DNA of 64,000 nt, from the NCBI RefSeq assembly GCF_030646165.1, contig NZ_JAUTDO010000007.1, positions 248,001 to 312,000 on the forward strand, written 5' to 3'. This DNA is from Conexibacter sp. CPCC 206217 (GTDB taxonomy: Bacteria; Actinomycetota; Thermoleophilia; Solirubrobacterales; Solirubrobacteraceae). The translations under genes and the position numbers were made by a program. This document shows positions 48,095 through 55,623 of this stretch, in pieces; position 1 is the stretch's first letter, and the number at the start of each line of letters is the position of its first letter. The notes below the pieces were generated by a model, which was not told where the DNA came from, did no database searches, and worked only from the letters and a program-made list of their open reading frames with translations.

Positions 48095-48757
48095 ATGGCG
48101 TTGACGATCGGCGACACCGCCCCCAACTTCAAAGCCCAGACGACCGAGGGCGAGATCGACTTCCACGAGTGGATCGGCGACAGCTGGGCCGTGCTCTTCT
48201 CGCACCCGCGCGACTTCACGCCGGTCTGCACCACCGAGCTCGGCTACATGGCGTCGATCAAGCCGGACTTCGACAGACGCGACACGAAGATCATCGCGAT
48301 CTCAGTCGACCCGGTGGACAACCACGGCAGATGGGCCGAGGACATCGAATCGTCCCAGGGCACCGCGCCGAACTACCCGATCATCGCGGACACGGACCAC
48401 GCGATCGCCAAGGCCTACGGCATGCTGCCGCCCGAGGTCGAGGGTGACCCGACGGCCCGCACGCCCGCCCAGAACGCGACGCTGCGCAACGTCTTCGTCG
48501 TCGGCCCGGACAAGAAGATCAGACTCGTGCTGATCTACCCGATGACGACGGGCCGCAACTTCGACGAGGTCCTGCGCGTGATCGACTCGCTGCAGCTGAC
48601 CGCCAAGCATGCGGTCGCGACCCCGGCGCAGTGGAGACAGGGCGAGAAGGTCATCATCGCCGGCTCCGTCAGCGACGACGCGGCGAAGGAGAAGTACCCG
48701 GAGGGCTTCGAGCAGCCGCTCCCGTACCTGCGCATCGTGGACGCGCCGAAGAGCTGA
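48095..48757 (+). CDS. Peroxiredoxin (Prx6/1-Cys type)
   Basis: The 220-residue protein reduces peroxides with the peroxidatic cysteine Cys45 in HPRDFTPVCTTELGYMA. The long C-terminal domain (HGRWAEDIESSQGTAPNYPI, then MLPPEVEGDPTARTPAQNAT, then VATPAQWRQGEKVIIAGSVS) is characteristic of the Prx6 subfamily. No second resolving cysteine is evident, so an external reductant is expected. The ATG has AGGGAG at 7-nt spacing. It is divergent from the MFS gene and ends at a double hairpin. Confidence 0.93.
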   Translation: MALTIGDTAPNFKAQTTEGEIDFHEWIGDSWAVLFSHPRDFTPVCTTELGYMASIKPDFDRRDTKIIAISVDPVDNHGRWAEDIESSQGTAPNYPIIADTDHAIAKAYGMLPPEVEGDPTARTPAQNATLRNVFVVGPDKKIRLVLIYPMTTGRNFDEVLRVIDSLQLTAKHAVATPAQWRQGEKVIIAGSVSDDAAKEKYPEGFEQPLPYLRIVDAPKS

Positions 48758-48762
48758 TCCAC

Positions 48763-48804
48763 CCTCGGCGAGCGGCGCGCCGCGCGGCGCGCCGCCCGCC
48801 GAGG
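48763..48804. terminator. First of two tandem hairpins after the peroxiredoxin gene
   Basis: CCTCGGCG (48763-48770) pairs with CGCCGAGG (48797-48804); the enclosed sequence is itself GC-palindromic (GGCGCGCC copies). Confidence 0.6.
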
Positions 48805-48812
48805 TCTGCTTC

Positions 48813-48861
48813 GAGCACCGGCACTCTTCGAACCGCAGCGGTTCGAAAAGTGCCGGTGCTC
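48813..48861. terminator. Second tandem hairpin: 24-bp stem, one mismatch
   Basis: A 49-bp inverted repeat with 24-nt arms around a central A and only one mismatch lies between the convergent peroxiredoxin and ASCH genes. Arms start GAGCACCGGCACT and end AGTGCCGGTGCTC. It probably terminates transcription in both directions. Confidence 0.75.
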
Positions 48862-48876
48862 AGGCGTTCCCGCGGC

Positions 48877-49275
48877 TCAGCTGAGCAGACGGAACCACTC
48901 GACGACGACGGGTTCGTCTGGCCGCAGCACCCAGCCGCGGTCGCCGGCGTCGGCGCGGATGAGGTCGGCGGCGGCGCTCCAGAAGGCGACGTGCGCGGCT
49001 CGCCAGGAGGCGGCGTCGGCGAAGCCCTCGCCCTCGTCGCGAGCGATCTCGTCGCCGACGGCGTCGAGCGCGACGACCCGGACGGCCGTCGTCTCGACGA
49101 TCCCCTGGACGCGGCCGCTGCCGTCAACCAACGTGCGGCGTTCGCCGACGCGTGGCAGCGGCTCGCCGGAGCGGTACTCGACTGCGAGCGAGCTGGTCGC
49201 CGTCTTCTCGCCGCGCAACACAGCTGCGAGCAGCCGGTCACCGAGTCCGCCATCGCCGTCGTACCCGAACCGCAT
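48877..49275 (-). CDS. ASCH domain protein
   Basis: The product of about 132 residues is an ASCH domain, a small fold related to PUA and likely to bind RNA or a modified nucleotide. Conserved elements are LLAAVLRGEKTATSSLAVEY (the G-x-K-x-x-T-x-x motif) near residue 14, PRVGERRTLVDGSGRVQGIV, and the Trp-rich ADAASWRAAHVAFW near 90. In-frame starts exist at 49275, 49287 and 49308; the first is used because homology begins there. It converges with the peroxiredoxin gene across two hairpins. Confidence 0.8.
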   Translation of the reverse strand: MRFGYDGDGGLGDRLLAAVLRGEKTATSSLAVEYRSGEPLPRVGERRTLVDGSGRVQGIVETTAVRVVALDAVGDEIARDEGEGFADAASWRAAHVAFWSAAADLIRADAGDRGWVLRPDEPVVVEWFRLLS

Positions 49276-49404
49276 CGTCGGTCCCATCCCGTGAACTCTG
49301 CCAGCCACCGCGTCGCCCGCGGCGGGTAGCGTTCCGGAACAGAGGATTTCAGCTCGGGCCGAAGCTCCCTCATGCCACGACCCGCGGCTGCGCGAGACCC
49401 GGCG

Positions 49405-49630
49405 GACTGGACACGAGCGGCGCGGTGCTGAAGGACGGCTCGGGCCTGACCGGGAACCTGATCACGGCGGACACCAGGCGCAGCTGCAACGGGCCGGCGG
49501 CCGGCGGCGTCTTCGCCAAGACCGGCACGCTCGGTGACTGGACGGCTTCAACCCCAGCGACCTGGAGGGCATTTTCGCGGCCAACGACGACGTCGGGAAG
49601 GTCGCAGCGTTGATCCGGGGCGCCTACTGA
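49405..49630 (+). pseudogene. Possible remnant of a D-Ala-D-Ala carboxypeptidase (PBP4/DacB-like)
   Basis: In one frame the translation contains GLDTSGAVLKDGSGLTGNLI, then GPAAGGVFAKTGTLGDW, recalling the DGSGLS and KTGTL motifs at the C-terminal end of DacB-type penicillin-binding proteins. The frame then loses sense, while a +1 shifted frame continues LDGFNPSDLEGIFAANDDVG to a stop at 49628-49630. There is no start codon with a ribosome site and no N-terminal domain. Together with the terminator this occupies the 377-bp gap between the ASCH gene and tRNA-Gly. The assignment rests on short motifs only. Confidence 0.4.
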
Positions 49631-49651
49631 AGCGGCCGCACCTTCAAAACG

Positions 49652-49681
49652 ACGAAAGCCCCGCTGTCGCGGGGCTTTCGT
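49652..49681 (-). terminator. Rho-independent terminator of tRNA-Gly
   Basis: ACGAAAGCCCCGC (49652-49664) and its complement (49669-49681) form a perfect 13-bp stem with a 4-nt loop, followed on the minus strand by CGTTTTG. It lies just downstream of tRNA-Gly. Confidence 0.8.
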
Positions 49682-49685
49682 TACA

Positions 49686-49759
49686 AGCGGATGAAGAGAC
49701 TCGAACTCTCGACCTTCTGCATGGCAAGCAGACGCTCTAGCCAACTGAGCTACATCCGC
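49686..49759 (-). tRNA. tRNA-Gly (anticodon GCC)
   Basis: On the minus strand a full cloverleaf is present: acceptor GCGGATG/CATCCGC, D-arm with AGCTCAGTTGG, anticodon stem TCTGC/GCAGA with loop TTGCCAT (GCC), and T-arm GAGAGTTCGAGTCTCTT. The 3' CCA is not encoded. Confidence 0.95.
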
Positions 49760-49800
49760 AGGGCTTCGCCAGTATATCCAGCTCAGCGCGGGACGTGTCG

Positions 49801-51174
49801 TCAGGTTCGTGGGGGGAGGAGCTTGCCGGGGTTCAGGAGGGCCTTGGGGTCGAGCGCCTGCTTGATCGCGCGCATTGCCGCTACCTGGGCGGTGCCGCGG
49901 GCTCGCTCCAGCCAGCGGGCCTTCGCGACGCCCACCCCGTGCTCGGCGCTGATCGTGCCGCCGTGCTCGAGGACCAGCTCCAGCACGGCGTCGTCGGCGC
50001 ATTCGTCGTCGTCGTCCGGGCCGAGCAGGTTGACGTGGACGTTGCCGTCGCCGAGGTGGCCGAAGAGGATCGCTCGCACTCCGCCGGGGAGGTCGGGGCA
50101 GGCGGCGGTGACTGCGGGCGGGACTGCGGCGAGGAACGCGCCGAGCTGCGCCAGCGGCACGCCGACATCGAGCTTGTGCGGCACTCCGGCGGCGCCGATC
50201 GCGTCGGCATGGCCTTCGCGCAGCGCCCACAGGCGCTCTCGGCTCGGCGTGTCGTCGGCGATCAGCGCGTCCTCGATCCCCGCGCGCTCCAGCGCGGCGG
50301 CGAGTTCCTCGGTCGGGTCAACTCGCGCGGCGCATTCGGCCAGGACATACACGGGCGCGCGGGGGGCGATCGGCGAGTTGCGGCGCTGGTGCTCCAGCAC
50401 GAGCGACAGGCCGTCGTCGAGGAAGAAGTCGCAGCTTTCCAGCGACGGGGCCTCGGCGCGCAGCGCAGCCAGCAGCTCCGCCGCCGCCTCGACGGACGGC
50501 AGCGGCACGAGTGCCGCCACGCGTGCGTCGTAGCGCGGCGCCAGTCGCCACAGCACCCGCGTCACGATCCCGAGCGTCCCCTCGGAGCCGACCAGCAGCG
50601 AGGTCAGGTCGTAGCCCGCGTTGTCCTTCGCGAGGCCCGCCATGCGCGTCACGACACTGCCGTCTGCGAGCACCGCCTCGATGCCCGCGACGTGCGCGCC
50701 CGCGGTGCCGTGGCGCAGCGCCCGCGCGCCGCCGGCGTTGCAGGCGACGGCGCCGCCGATCGTGCACGAGTCGCGCGCGGCGAAGTCGAGGCCGGCATCG
50801 AAGCCGGCGTTGCGGGCGGCGGCTTGCAGTGCCGCGAGCGTCACACCGGCGCCGACCTCCACGAGCCCCAGGGCGGCATCGACGGAGCCGATCTCGTTCA
50901 GGCGGATCAGGGACAGCACGACCTCGCCGTCACCCGGCACCGCACCCCCAACCAACCCCGTGTTCCCGCCCTGCGGCACCACAGCCGCGCCTGCCTCCGC
51001 GCAGGCCCGCACAACCCGAGCCACCTCGGCCGCATCGCCCGGCCGCACGACCATCAGCGCCCGTCCGCCGAACCGCCCCGTCCAGTCGCGCTCGAACTGC
51101 TCGGTCAGCTGCGGGTCTTCGAGCACGTGGCCGGCGCCGACGACCTCGATCAGCTGATCTCTGAGACTCGGCAT
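49801..51174 (-). CDS. FAD-linked D-2-hydroxyacid dehydrogenase (probable D-2-hydroxyglutarate dehydrogenase)
   Basis: The 457-residue protein belongs to the GlcD/D-lactate/D-2-hydroxyglutarate dehydrogenase family. FAD-binding elements are AVVPQGGNTGLVGGAVPGDG near residue 65, SCTIGGAVACNAGGARALRH near 135 and LLVGSEGTLGIVTRVLW near 195, with the C-terminal metal/substrate motif LFGHLGDGNVHVNLLG near 363 and GTISAEHGVGVAK near 405. The divergent neighbour is a hydroxyacid-oxoacid transhydrogenase, which produces D-2-hydroxyglutarate, so that substrate is inferred. The ATG at 51174 is chosen over 51186 because TAGCAT ends 10 nt upstream. Confidence 0.85.
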   Translation of the reverse strand: MPSLRDQLIEVVGAGHVLEDPQLTEQFERDWTGRFGGRALMVVRPGDAAEVARVVRACAEAGAAVVPQGGNTGLVGGAVPGDGEVVLSLIRLNEIGSVDAALGLVEVGAGVTLAALQAAARNAGFDAGLDFAARDSCTIGGAVACNAGGARALRHGTAGAHVAGIEAVLADGSVVTRMAGLAKDNAGYDLTSLLVGSEGTLGIVTRVLWRLAPRYDARVAALVPLPSVEAAAELLAALRAEAPSLESCDFFLDDGLSLVLEHQRRNSPIAPRAPVYVLAECAARVDPTEELAAALERAGIEDALIADDTPSRERLWALREGHADAIGAAGVPHKLDVGVPLAQLGAFLAAVPPAVTAACPDLPGGVRAILFGHLGDGNVHVNLLGPDDDDECADDAVLELVLEHGGTISAEHGVGVAKARWLERARGTAQVAAMRAIKQALDPKALLNPGKLLPPRT

Positions 51175-51184
51175 AACGTGTGAC

Positions 51185-51190
51185 ATGCTA
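51185..51190 (-). promoter_or_regulatory. Leaderless-type -10 TAGCAT
   Basis: On the minus strand TAGCAT ends 10 nt before the ATG at 51174; it overlaps the alternative ATG at 51186. Confidence 0.45.
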
Positions 51191-51224
51191 CTCGCAGGAT
51201 TCCGGGAAGGAGAGGACCAGAACA

Positions 51225-52499
51225 GTGGGCGGCGAGCGAGAGACGATCTTCACGCTGGAGGCGACGCCGGTGAAGTTCGGGCCGGGCGCAGCGGCCGACG
51301 CGGGGTGGGAGCTGAAGCGGCTCGACGTCTCGCGCGTGCTGCTCGTGACCGACCCGGGAGTCGCCAGGCTCGGCCATCCCGACAGGATCAGACAGCTGAT
51401 CGAGGCGGAGGGGATCGAGGTCGTGCTGTGGGACCGCAGCCGCGTCGAGCCGACGCTCCAGTCGCTCCAGGAGGCGGCCGACTTCGCGATCGAGCACCAC
51501 GTCGACGGCTTCGTCTCCGTCGGGGGCGGCTCCGCGATGGACACCGCGAAGGTCGCCAACCTCGTGCTCAGCCACCCGGCCCCGGTGATGGACTACGTCA
51601 ACGCGCCCGTCGGCGGTGGGCGCAAGCCGCCGTCGCCGCTGAAGCCGCACCTGGCGATCCCGACCACGTCCGGGACCGGCTCCGAGGCGACCACCGTCGC
51701 CGTGCTCGACATCCCGGAGCTGAAGGTCAAGAGCGGGATCTCGCACCGCTACCTGCGGCCGGCGCAGGCGATCGTCGACCCGGATCTGACGCGCACGCTC
51801 GGCCCCGAGGTGACCTCCTCGGCCGGGCTCGACGTCGTCTGTCACGCGGCCGAGTCGTACATCTCCAAGCCGTTCGACGCGCGCCCGCGACCAGCCGGGC
51901 CCGACGACCGCCCGCCCTACCAGGGCGCCAATCCGGTCGCCGACGTGTGGTCCTCCAAGGCGCTGGAATACGGCGGCAGATACCTGCGCCGCGCGGTCGC
52001 CGATCCCGACGACGTCGAGGCGCGCGGGTACATGATGCTCGGCGCGACGATGGCCGGAGTCGGCTTCGGCTCCGCCGGCGTGCACATCCCGCACGCGTGC
52101 GCCTACCCGATCGCCGGGCTCAAGCACGTCTACCAGCCGCCCGGCTATCCAGCCGACCACGCCTTCGTGCCGCACGGCCACTCCGTGATCGTGACCGCGC
52201 CCGCCGCCTTCCGCTTCACCTACGCGGCCGCGCCGGAGCGCCACCACCACGTCGCCGAACTGCTGCACGGCGCGCCGATCGCCGATCCCGGCCCCGACAC
52301 GCTGCCGGACGTGCTGATCAGCCTGATGCGCGACGTCGGGGCGCCGCGCGGGATCGCCGAGTTGGGCTACGACGAGGACGACGTGCCGGCGCTCGTCGAG
52401 GGCGCCCTCAAGCAGCAGCGCCTGCTCGTGCTCGCGCCGCGCGAGCCGACCCCGCAGGACCTGCACGGCATCATCACCGCGTCGATCCGCAACTGGTGA
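51225..52499 (+). CDS. Iron-type alcohol dehydrogenase, hydroxyacid-oxoacid transhydrogenase-like
   Basis: The 424-residue protein is a group III (iron-type) dehydrogenase closest in layout to ADHFE1, the transhydrogenase that converts 4-hydroxybutyrate plus 2-oxoglutarate to succinic semialdehyde plus D-2-hydroxyglutarate. Visible features are the nucleotide loop VSVGGGSAMDTAKVANL near residue 102, PTTSGTGSEATTVAVLD near 147, and metal-binding histidines in VVCHAAESYISKPF, AGVHIPHACAYPIAGL and FVPHGHSVIVTAP. GGAGAGG lies about 9 nt before the GTG start. It is divergent from the FAD dehydrogenase and 7 bp upstream of a GntR regulator. Confidence 0.82.
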   Translation: MGGERETIFTLEATPVKFGPGAAADAGWELKRLDVSRVLLVTDPGVARLGHPDRIRQLIEAEGIEVVLWDRSRVEPTLQSLQEAADFAIEHHVDGFVSVGGGSAMDTAKVANLVLSHPAPVMDYVNAPVGGGRKPPSPLKPHLAIPTTSGTGSEATTVAVLDIPELKVKSGISHRYLRPAQAIVDPDLTRTLGPEVTSSAGLDVVCHAAESYISKPFDARPRPAGPDDRPPYQGANPVADVWSSKALEYGGRYLRRAVADPDDVEARGYMMLGATMAGVGFGSAGVHIPHACAYPIAGLKHVYQPPGYPADHAFVPHGHSVIVTAPAAFRFTYAAAPERHHHVAELLHGAPIADPGPDTLPDVLISLMRDVGAPRGIAELGYDEDDVPALVEGALKQQRLLVLAPREPTPQDLHGIITASIRNW

Positions 52500-52506
52500 C
52501 GCCGCC

Positions 52507-53298
52507 GTGCCGGAGGAGGAGAGATCGCCAGCGCTCGATCCGCAGCCGGTGACGGAGCCGCGGCCGGCGCAGCAGGCGAAGCGGCTTGCACTCGACGCGC
52601 TCGAAGGCACGCAGAAGACGCTGACGGAGCGGGCCGTCGCGGCGCTGCGGGCGGCGATCGTCGACGGGCGGTTGCGCGCCGGGGAGCTGTACTCCGTCGC
52701 GAGACTTGCCGCGCAGCTCCAGGTCTCGCGCACGCCCGTGCGCGAGGCGCTGCTGCTGCTGGAGCGTCAGGGGATGGTCCGCTTCGAGCGCAACCGCGGC
52801 GCGCGCATCCTGGAATCCTCCGCGCACGACCTCGACGAGGTCTTCGCGCTGCGGCTGCTGCTGGAGGTGCCGGCCGCGCGGCGGGCCGCGGAGCTGGTCG
52901 GCGAGCAGGAGCGGACGCGGCTGGGGGAGATCCTCGACGCGATGCGCGACGAGATGGACAGAGGCGACGAGAGCGCCTTCATGGAGCACGACAAGAGCTT
53001 CCACGAGACCCTGCTGACCGCGGCCGGCAACGACCGCCTCGTCGGCGTCGTCGGCTCGCTGCGCGACTTCGTCCGCTTCCGCGGCGCCACGACCGTCGGC
53101 CGCGGCCGCGACCTGCGCGCGATCTACGACGAGCACGCGCGGATCCTCGACGCCCTGCGCGCCGGAGACCCCGACGCGGTCGGCACCGCGATGCGCGACC
53201 ACCTCGTCCACACGCGACAGCTGTTGTTGGCGGCGGCCGAGCCGGCGAGCGACATGGCCGGCCCGGTAGACCCGCCGTGGCCAGTTCGGATGAGCTGA
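52507..53298 (+). CDS. GntR family regulator with FCD ligand domain
   Basis: The 263-residue protein has a GntR winged helix (LTERAVAALRAAIVDGRLRA, then ARLAAQLQVSRTPVREALLL) near residues 40-105 and a C-terminal FCD all-helical domain. Metal/ligand residues are visible in EHDKSFHETLLTAAGN near 160 and EHARILDALRAGD near 210. FCD proteins usually sense carboxylic acids, which suits control of the adjacent hydroxyacid genes. It lies 7 bp after the transhydrogenase gene and is presumably in its operon. The start is GTG. Confidence 0.87.
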   Translation: MPEEERSPALDPQPVTEPRPAQQAKRLALDALEGTQKTLTERAVAALRAAIVDGRLRAGELYSVARLAAQLQVSRTPVREALLLLERQGMVRFERNRGARILESSAHDLDEVFALRLLLEVPAARRAAELVGEQERTRLGEILDAMRDEMDRGDESAFMEHDKSFHETLLTAAGNDRLVGVVGSLRDFVRFRGATTVGRGRDLRAIYDEHARILDALRAGDPDAVGTAMRDHLVHTRQLLLAAAEPASDMAGPVDPPWPVRMS

Positions 53299-53372
53299 GC
53301 GCCGGGGCGTCCGTCGTGAGTGGGTTCGGAGAGCGCGAACCTACCCCGATCATCTACGCTACCCAACTCGTT

Positions 53373-53443
53373 GGCGACGTGGCGGAGTGGCTACGCAGCG
53401 GCCTGCAAAGCCGTGTACACCGGTTCGATTCCGGTCGTCGCCT
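53373..53443 (+). tRNA. tRNA-Cys (anticodon GCA)
   Basis: Acceptor GGCGACG/CGTCGCC, D-arm GGCGGAGTGGCTACGCAGC, anticodon loop CTGCAAA (GCA) and T-arm CACCGGTTCGATTCCGGTC form a complete cloverleaf. The 3' CCA is not encoded. The following 135 bp to the LamG gene holds no recognisable feature. Confidence 0.95.
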
Positions 53444-53578
53444 TCTCGGGGATCTCGAGGGGCGTTGGTGGTCATAGCGCTGCCTGTGGCCTGAAGCGAT
53501 GTGTCCACATCTCGTCGTCAATCGGCGCACGCGGCAACCTGCTGCTCGAGCCGCTGGTGCGCTTTCTGGCTCCTCAGC

Positions 53579-55177
53579 TCACCAGAAGCCCACCGGCTCG
53601 TCGGTCGAGTGCGTGGTGCCGGTGATCGCGTTGCGCAGCGCGAGCGCGTCGCCGCCGGAGTGGTCGCCGAGGAACTCGTCGCGCTCGTCCCACTGCGCGT
53701 GCGCGAGCGCCGTTATCGCGTCGAGGTCGAGCGTCTCGAAGACCACGTCGTCGACCGTCTCGATCACCGCGGCGAGCGCGATCAGGCCTCTGAAGCCGTC
53801 GCCGACGGTCCAGGTGCCGTGGGGGTGGATCGTGTAGGTGTGGTCCGGGTCGCCGTCAACGTGTCTGTAGATTCCGGTCGCCATGTTGAGGTGGTGAAAG
53901 CGCGGCTCGGTCGCGTCCGGGGAGAAGTACGACACCGCGACCATCTGCCAGACGCCGGCGGCGAGCGTGATGCCGGTCTCGGCCCACGAGGTCGACTCGT
54001 GCGCGGGGTCCCAGACGTCGAGCGTCAGCGCGTAGCGGCTTCTGCCAGCGTCGGAGATCCGGAACACGTACGGGTTCCCGTCGTCGCCCTGGCTGGGGGA
54101 GGCGTCGCCACGCAGCAGCTCCGCCGCCGTCGTGACGCTGTCGGGCTTCACCACGAGCAGGAACGTCGCGCTCAACTGCTCCTGCGGTTCGATGCCGGGC
54201 AGGAAGCGCACGAGGTCCGTGCCGTCGAACTCGCGCGACCCGCCGGTGCGCACGGTCGGCGCGATCGGCGTGGCGGTCATCCCCAGGGTCGGATTGCTCT
54301 CGACGGCGCCGTCGTAGGACGTGACCGTCCAGGTGTGCGGCACGCCGTTGGTGAGCCCGGTGTCCTCGTACGCAACCGTGCCTCTGTCGCCGACGCCGGG
54401 GCCGTCGTAGATTCTGACGCCGTCGCGGTAGACGCGGTAGCCGTCCGCCGGCGGATCGACCTCGGTCCAGAAGACGACCGCCTTGCCGTCGCCGACGCCG
54501 ACCATCGACCCCGCCGGCACGTTCTCGGTGCCGGGCCAGAAGTCCGTCGGCTCGTCGGTCGAGTGCGAGGTGCCGGTGATCGCGGTGCGGTTGGCCGCGG
54601 CGTCGCTGCCGCGGTCGAACGTGAAGGTGTCGCGCTCGTCCCACAGATGCAGCGGCGCGGCGGCGCCGATCGCCGTCAGTGACGTGAACGTGTTGCGCTC
54701 CGCGGACCCGGTGTAGCGGCTCCACAGCGCCACTGCCGCGATCAGCCCGGCGAAGTCGTAGCCGGAGAACCCCGCCTTGCCGATCCGCCAGCCGACCGAC
54801 GCTCTCAGATCCCCGTAGGCGCCGCCGTCGGCGTTGACGTGGACCGGTCTGGAGCCGTCGAGCGGTATGCGCGAGAAGACGCCGGCCGTCGCTCCTCTGG
54901 ACTTCGCGTACATCATCACCTGAAACACACCGGTTCTCGGCATGATCGAGGAGTCGAAGGTGTAGTTGGCGCTTCTGCTGCCGGACTCGAAGATCGCGAG
55001 CGCACCGCCGTCGATCCCGAAGACGTAGCCGGCGGTGCTGCGGTCGCAGACCCAGGTCTGGTCGGCGGTCGCGCTCGACGGCTTCACGACGACGGCGATC
55101 GCGAACGCGTCGGACATCGGCGTCCCGAGCGAGAAGAGCAGCTCGTCGCCTCTGGCGAACTGTCGTGAGCCGGACAT
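53579..55177 (-). CDS. LamG/concanavalin-like two-repeat protein with FN3-like centre
   Basis: The 532-residue protein contains two LamG-type jelly-roll modules (about residues 1-205 and 300-532). Each ends with a near-identical block, AITGTSHSTDEPTDFW and AITGTTHSTDEPVGFW. Between them lies a fibronectin-III-like domain (GDGKAVVFWTEVDPPADGYR, then YEDTGLTNGVPHTWTVTSYD). The protein stops exactly where the second copy of the FN3 domain would begin, suggesting truncation from a longer repeat array. It has no signal peptide, which resembles phage or contractile-injection tail proteins as much as secreted adhesins. It is coupled to a 15-codon frame upstream. Confidence 0.72.
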   Translation of the reverse strand: MSGSRQFARGDELLFSLGTPMSDAFAIAVVVKPSSATADQTWVCDRSTAGYVFGIDGGALAIFESGSRSANYTFDSSIMPRTGVFQVMMYAKSRGATAGVFSRIPLDGSRPVHVNADGGAYGDLRASVGWRIGKAGFSGYDFAGLIAAVALWSRYTGSAERNTFTSLTAIGAAAPLHLWDERDTFTFDRGSDAAANRTAITGTSHSTDEPTDFWPGTENVPAGSMVGVGDGKAVVFWTEVDPPADGYRVYRDGVRIYDGPGVGDRGTVAYEDTGLTNGVPHTWTVTSYDGAVESNPTLGMTATPIAPTVRTGGSREFDGTDLVRFLPGIEPQEQLSATFLLVVKPDSVTTAAELLRGDASPSQGDDGNPYVFRISDAGRSRYALTLDVWDPAHESTSWAETGITLAAGVWQMVAVSYFSPDATEPRFHHLNMATGIYRHVDGDPDHTYTIHPHGTWTVGDGFRGLIALAAVIETVDDVVFETLDLDAITALAHAQWDERDEFLGDHSGGDALALRNAITGTTHSTDEPVGFW

Positions 55178-55224
55178 CAGATCGTCTCCGGATCGGCGTC
55201 GATGCGTGGGCGGATCGCGGCCAT
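55177..55224 (-). CDS. 15-residue leader peptide frame coupled to the LamG gene
   Basis: MAAIRPRIDADPETI is encoded with GAGGGG about 8 nt before its ATG, and its TGA overlaps the next ATG (TGATG). Such short coupled frames can deliver ribosomes to a downstream gene; no function beyond that is proposed. It could also be the 3' remnant of a lost gene. Confidence 0.4.
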   Translation of the reverse strand: MAAIRPRIDADPETI

Positions 55225-55433
55225 GTGAGGTCCCCTCGTCGAACAGGATGCGGTTCCGCTGCGGCGCGCGAGTCGCGGTGGTCCTCGATGGCCTCGGCGA
55301 TGACGCCGGCGCGCCGCGCAGAGCGTACGAGTACGACCGGCGGTTCGTCGAGGGTGGTGCGGCTGGGTTGGACGAATGGGGAGGCCGGTCACGCGTCACG
55401 CGTACGCGCTCCTCGCTATGCTCTCTCCTCCCA

Positions 55434-55506
55434 GGGCGATTAGCTCAGCTGGGAGAGCGCCGCCTCGACAAGGCGGAGGTCACTGGTTCGAGCCCAGTAT
55501 CGCCCA
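55434..55506 (+). tRNA. tRNA-Val (anticodon GAC)
   Basis: Acceptor GGGCGAT/ATCGCCC, D-arm AGCTCAGCTGGGAGAGC, anticodon stem CCGCC/GGCGG with loop TCGACAA (GAC) and T-arm ACTGGTTCGAGCCCAGT form a complete cloverleaf. The last 19 nt of the gene plus 4 nt beyond are duplicated about 2.5 kb downstream. Confidence 0.95.
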
Positions 55507-55510
55507 CTCA
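55488..55510 (+). repeat. Left copy of a 23-bp direct repeat at the tRNA-Val 3' end (candidate attachment site)
   Basis: Identical to 57965-57987. It covers the T-loop to the 3' end of tRNA-Val plus CTCA, which is the classic position of an integrase crossover site. Confidence 0.7.
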
Positions 55511-55511
55511 T

Positions 55512-55539
55512 CGAAAGCCCCGCAAATGCGGGGCTTTCG
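55512..55539 (+). terminator. Rho-independent terminator of tRNA-Val
   Basis: CGAAAGCCCCGC (55512-55523) and its complement (55528-55539) form a perfect 12-bp stem with an AAAT loop, followed by TCGTTTCT. Confidence 0.85.
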
Positions 55540-55623
55540 TCGTTTCTGGGCCAGGCGGTGGTCCCAATAAGGTCCCATTCTTCGACCGGCCGCCGCCACA
55601 CGACCGCTGACGGTCGTACGAAC

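Noticed and set aside
49691..50533. Plus-strand frame beginning MKRLELSTFCMASRR
   Set aside because: It starts inside the antisense of tRNA-Gly and continues as the shadow of the FAD dehydrogenase gene.
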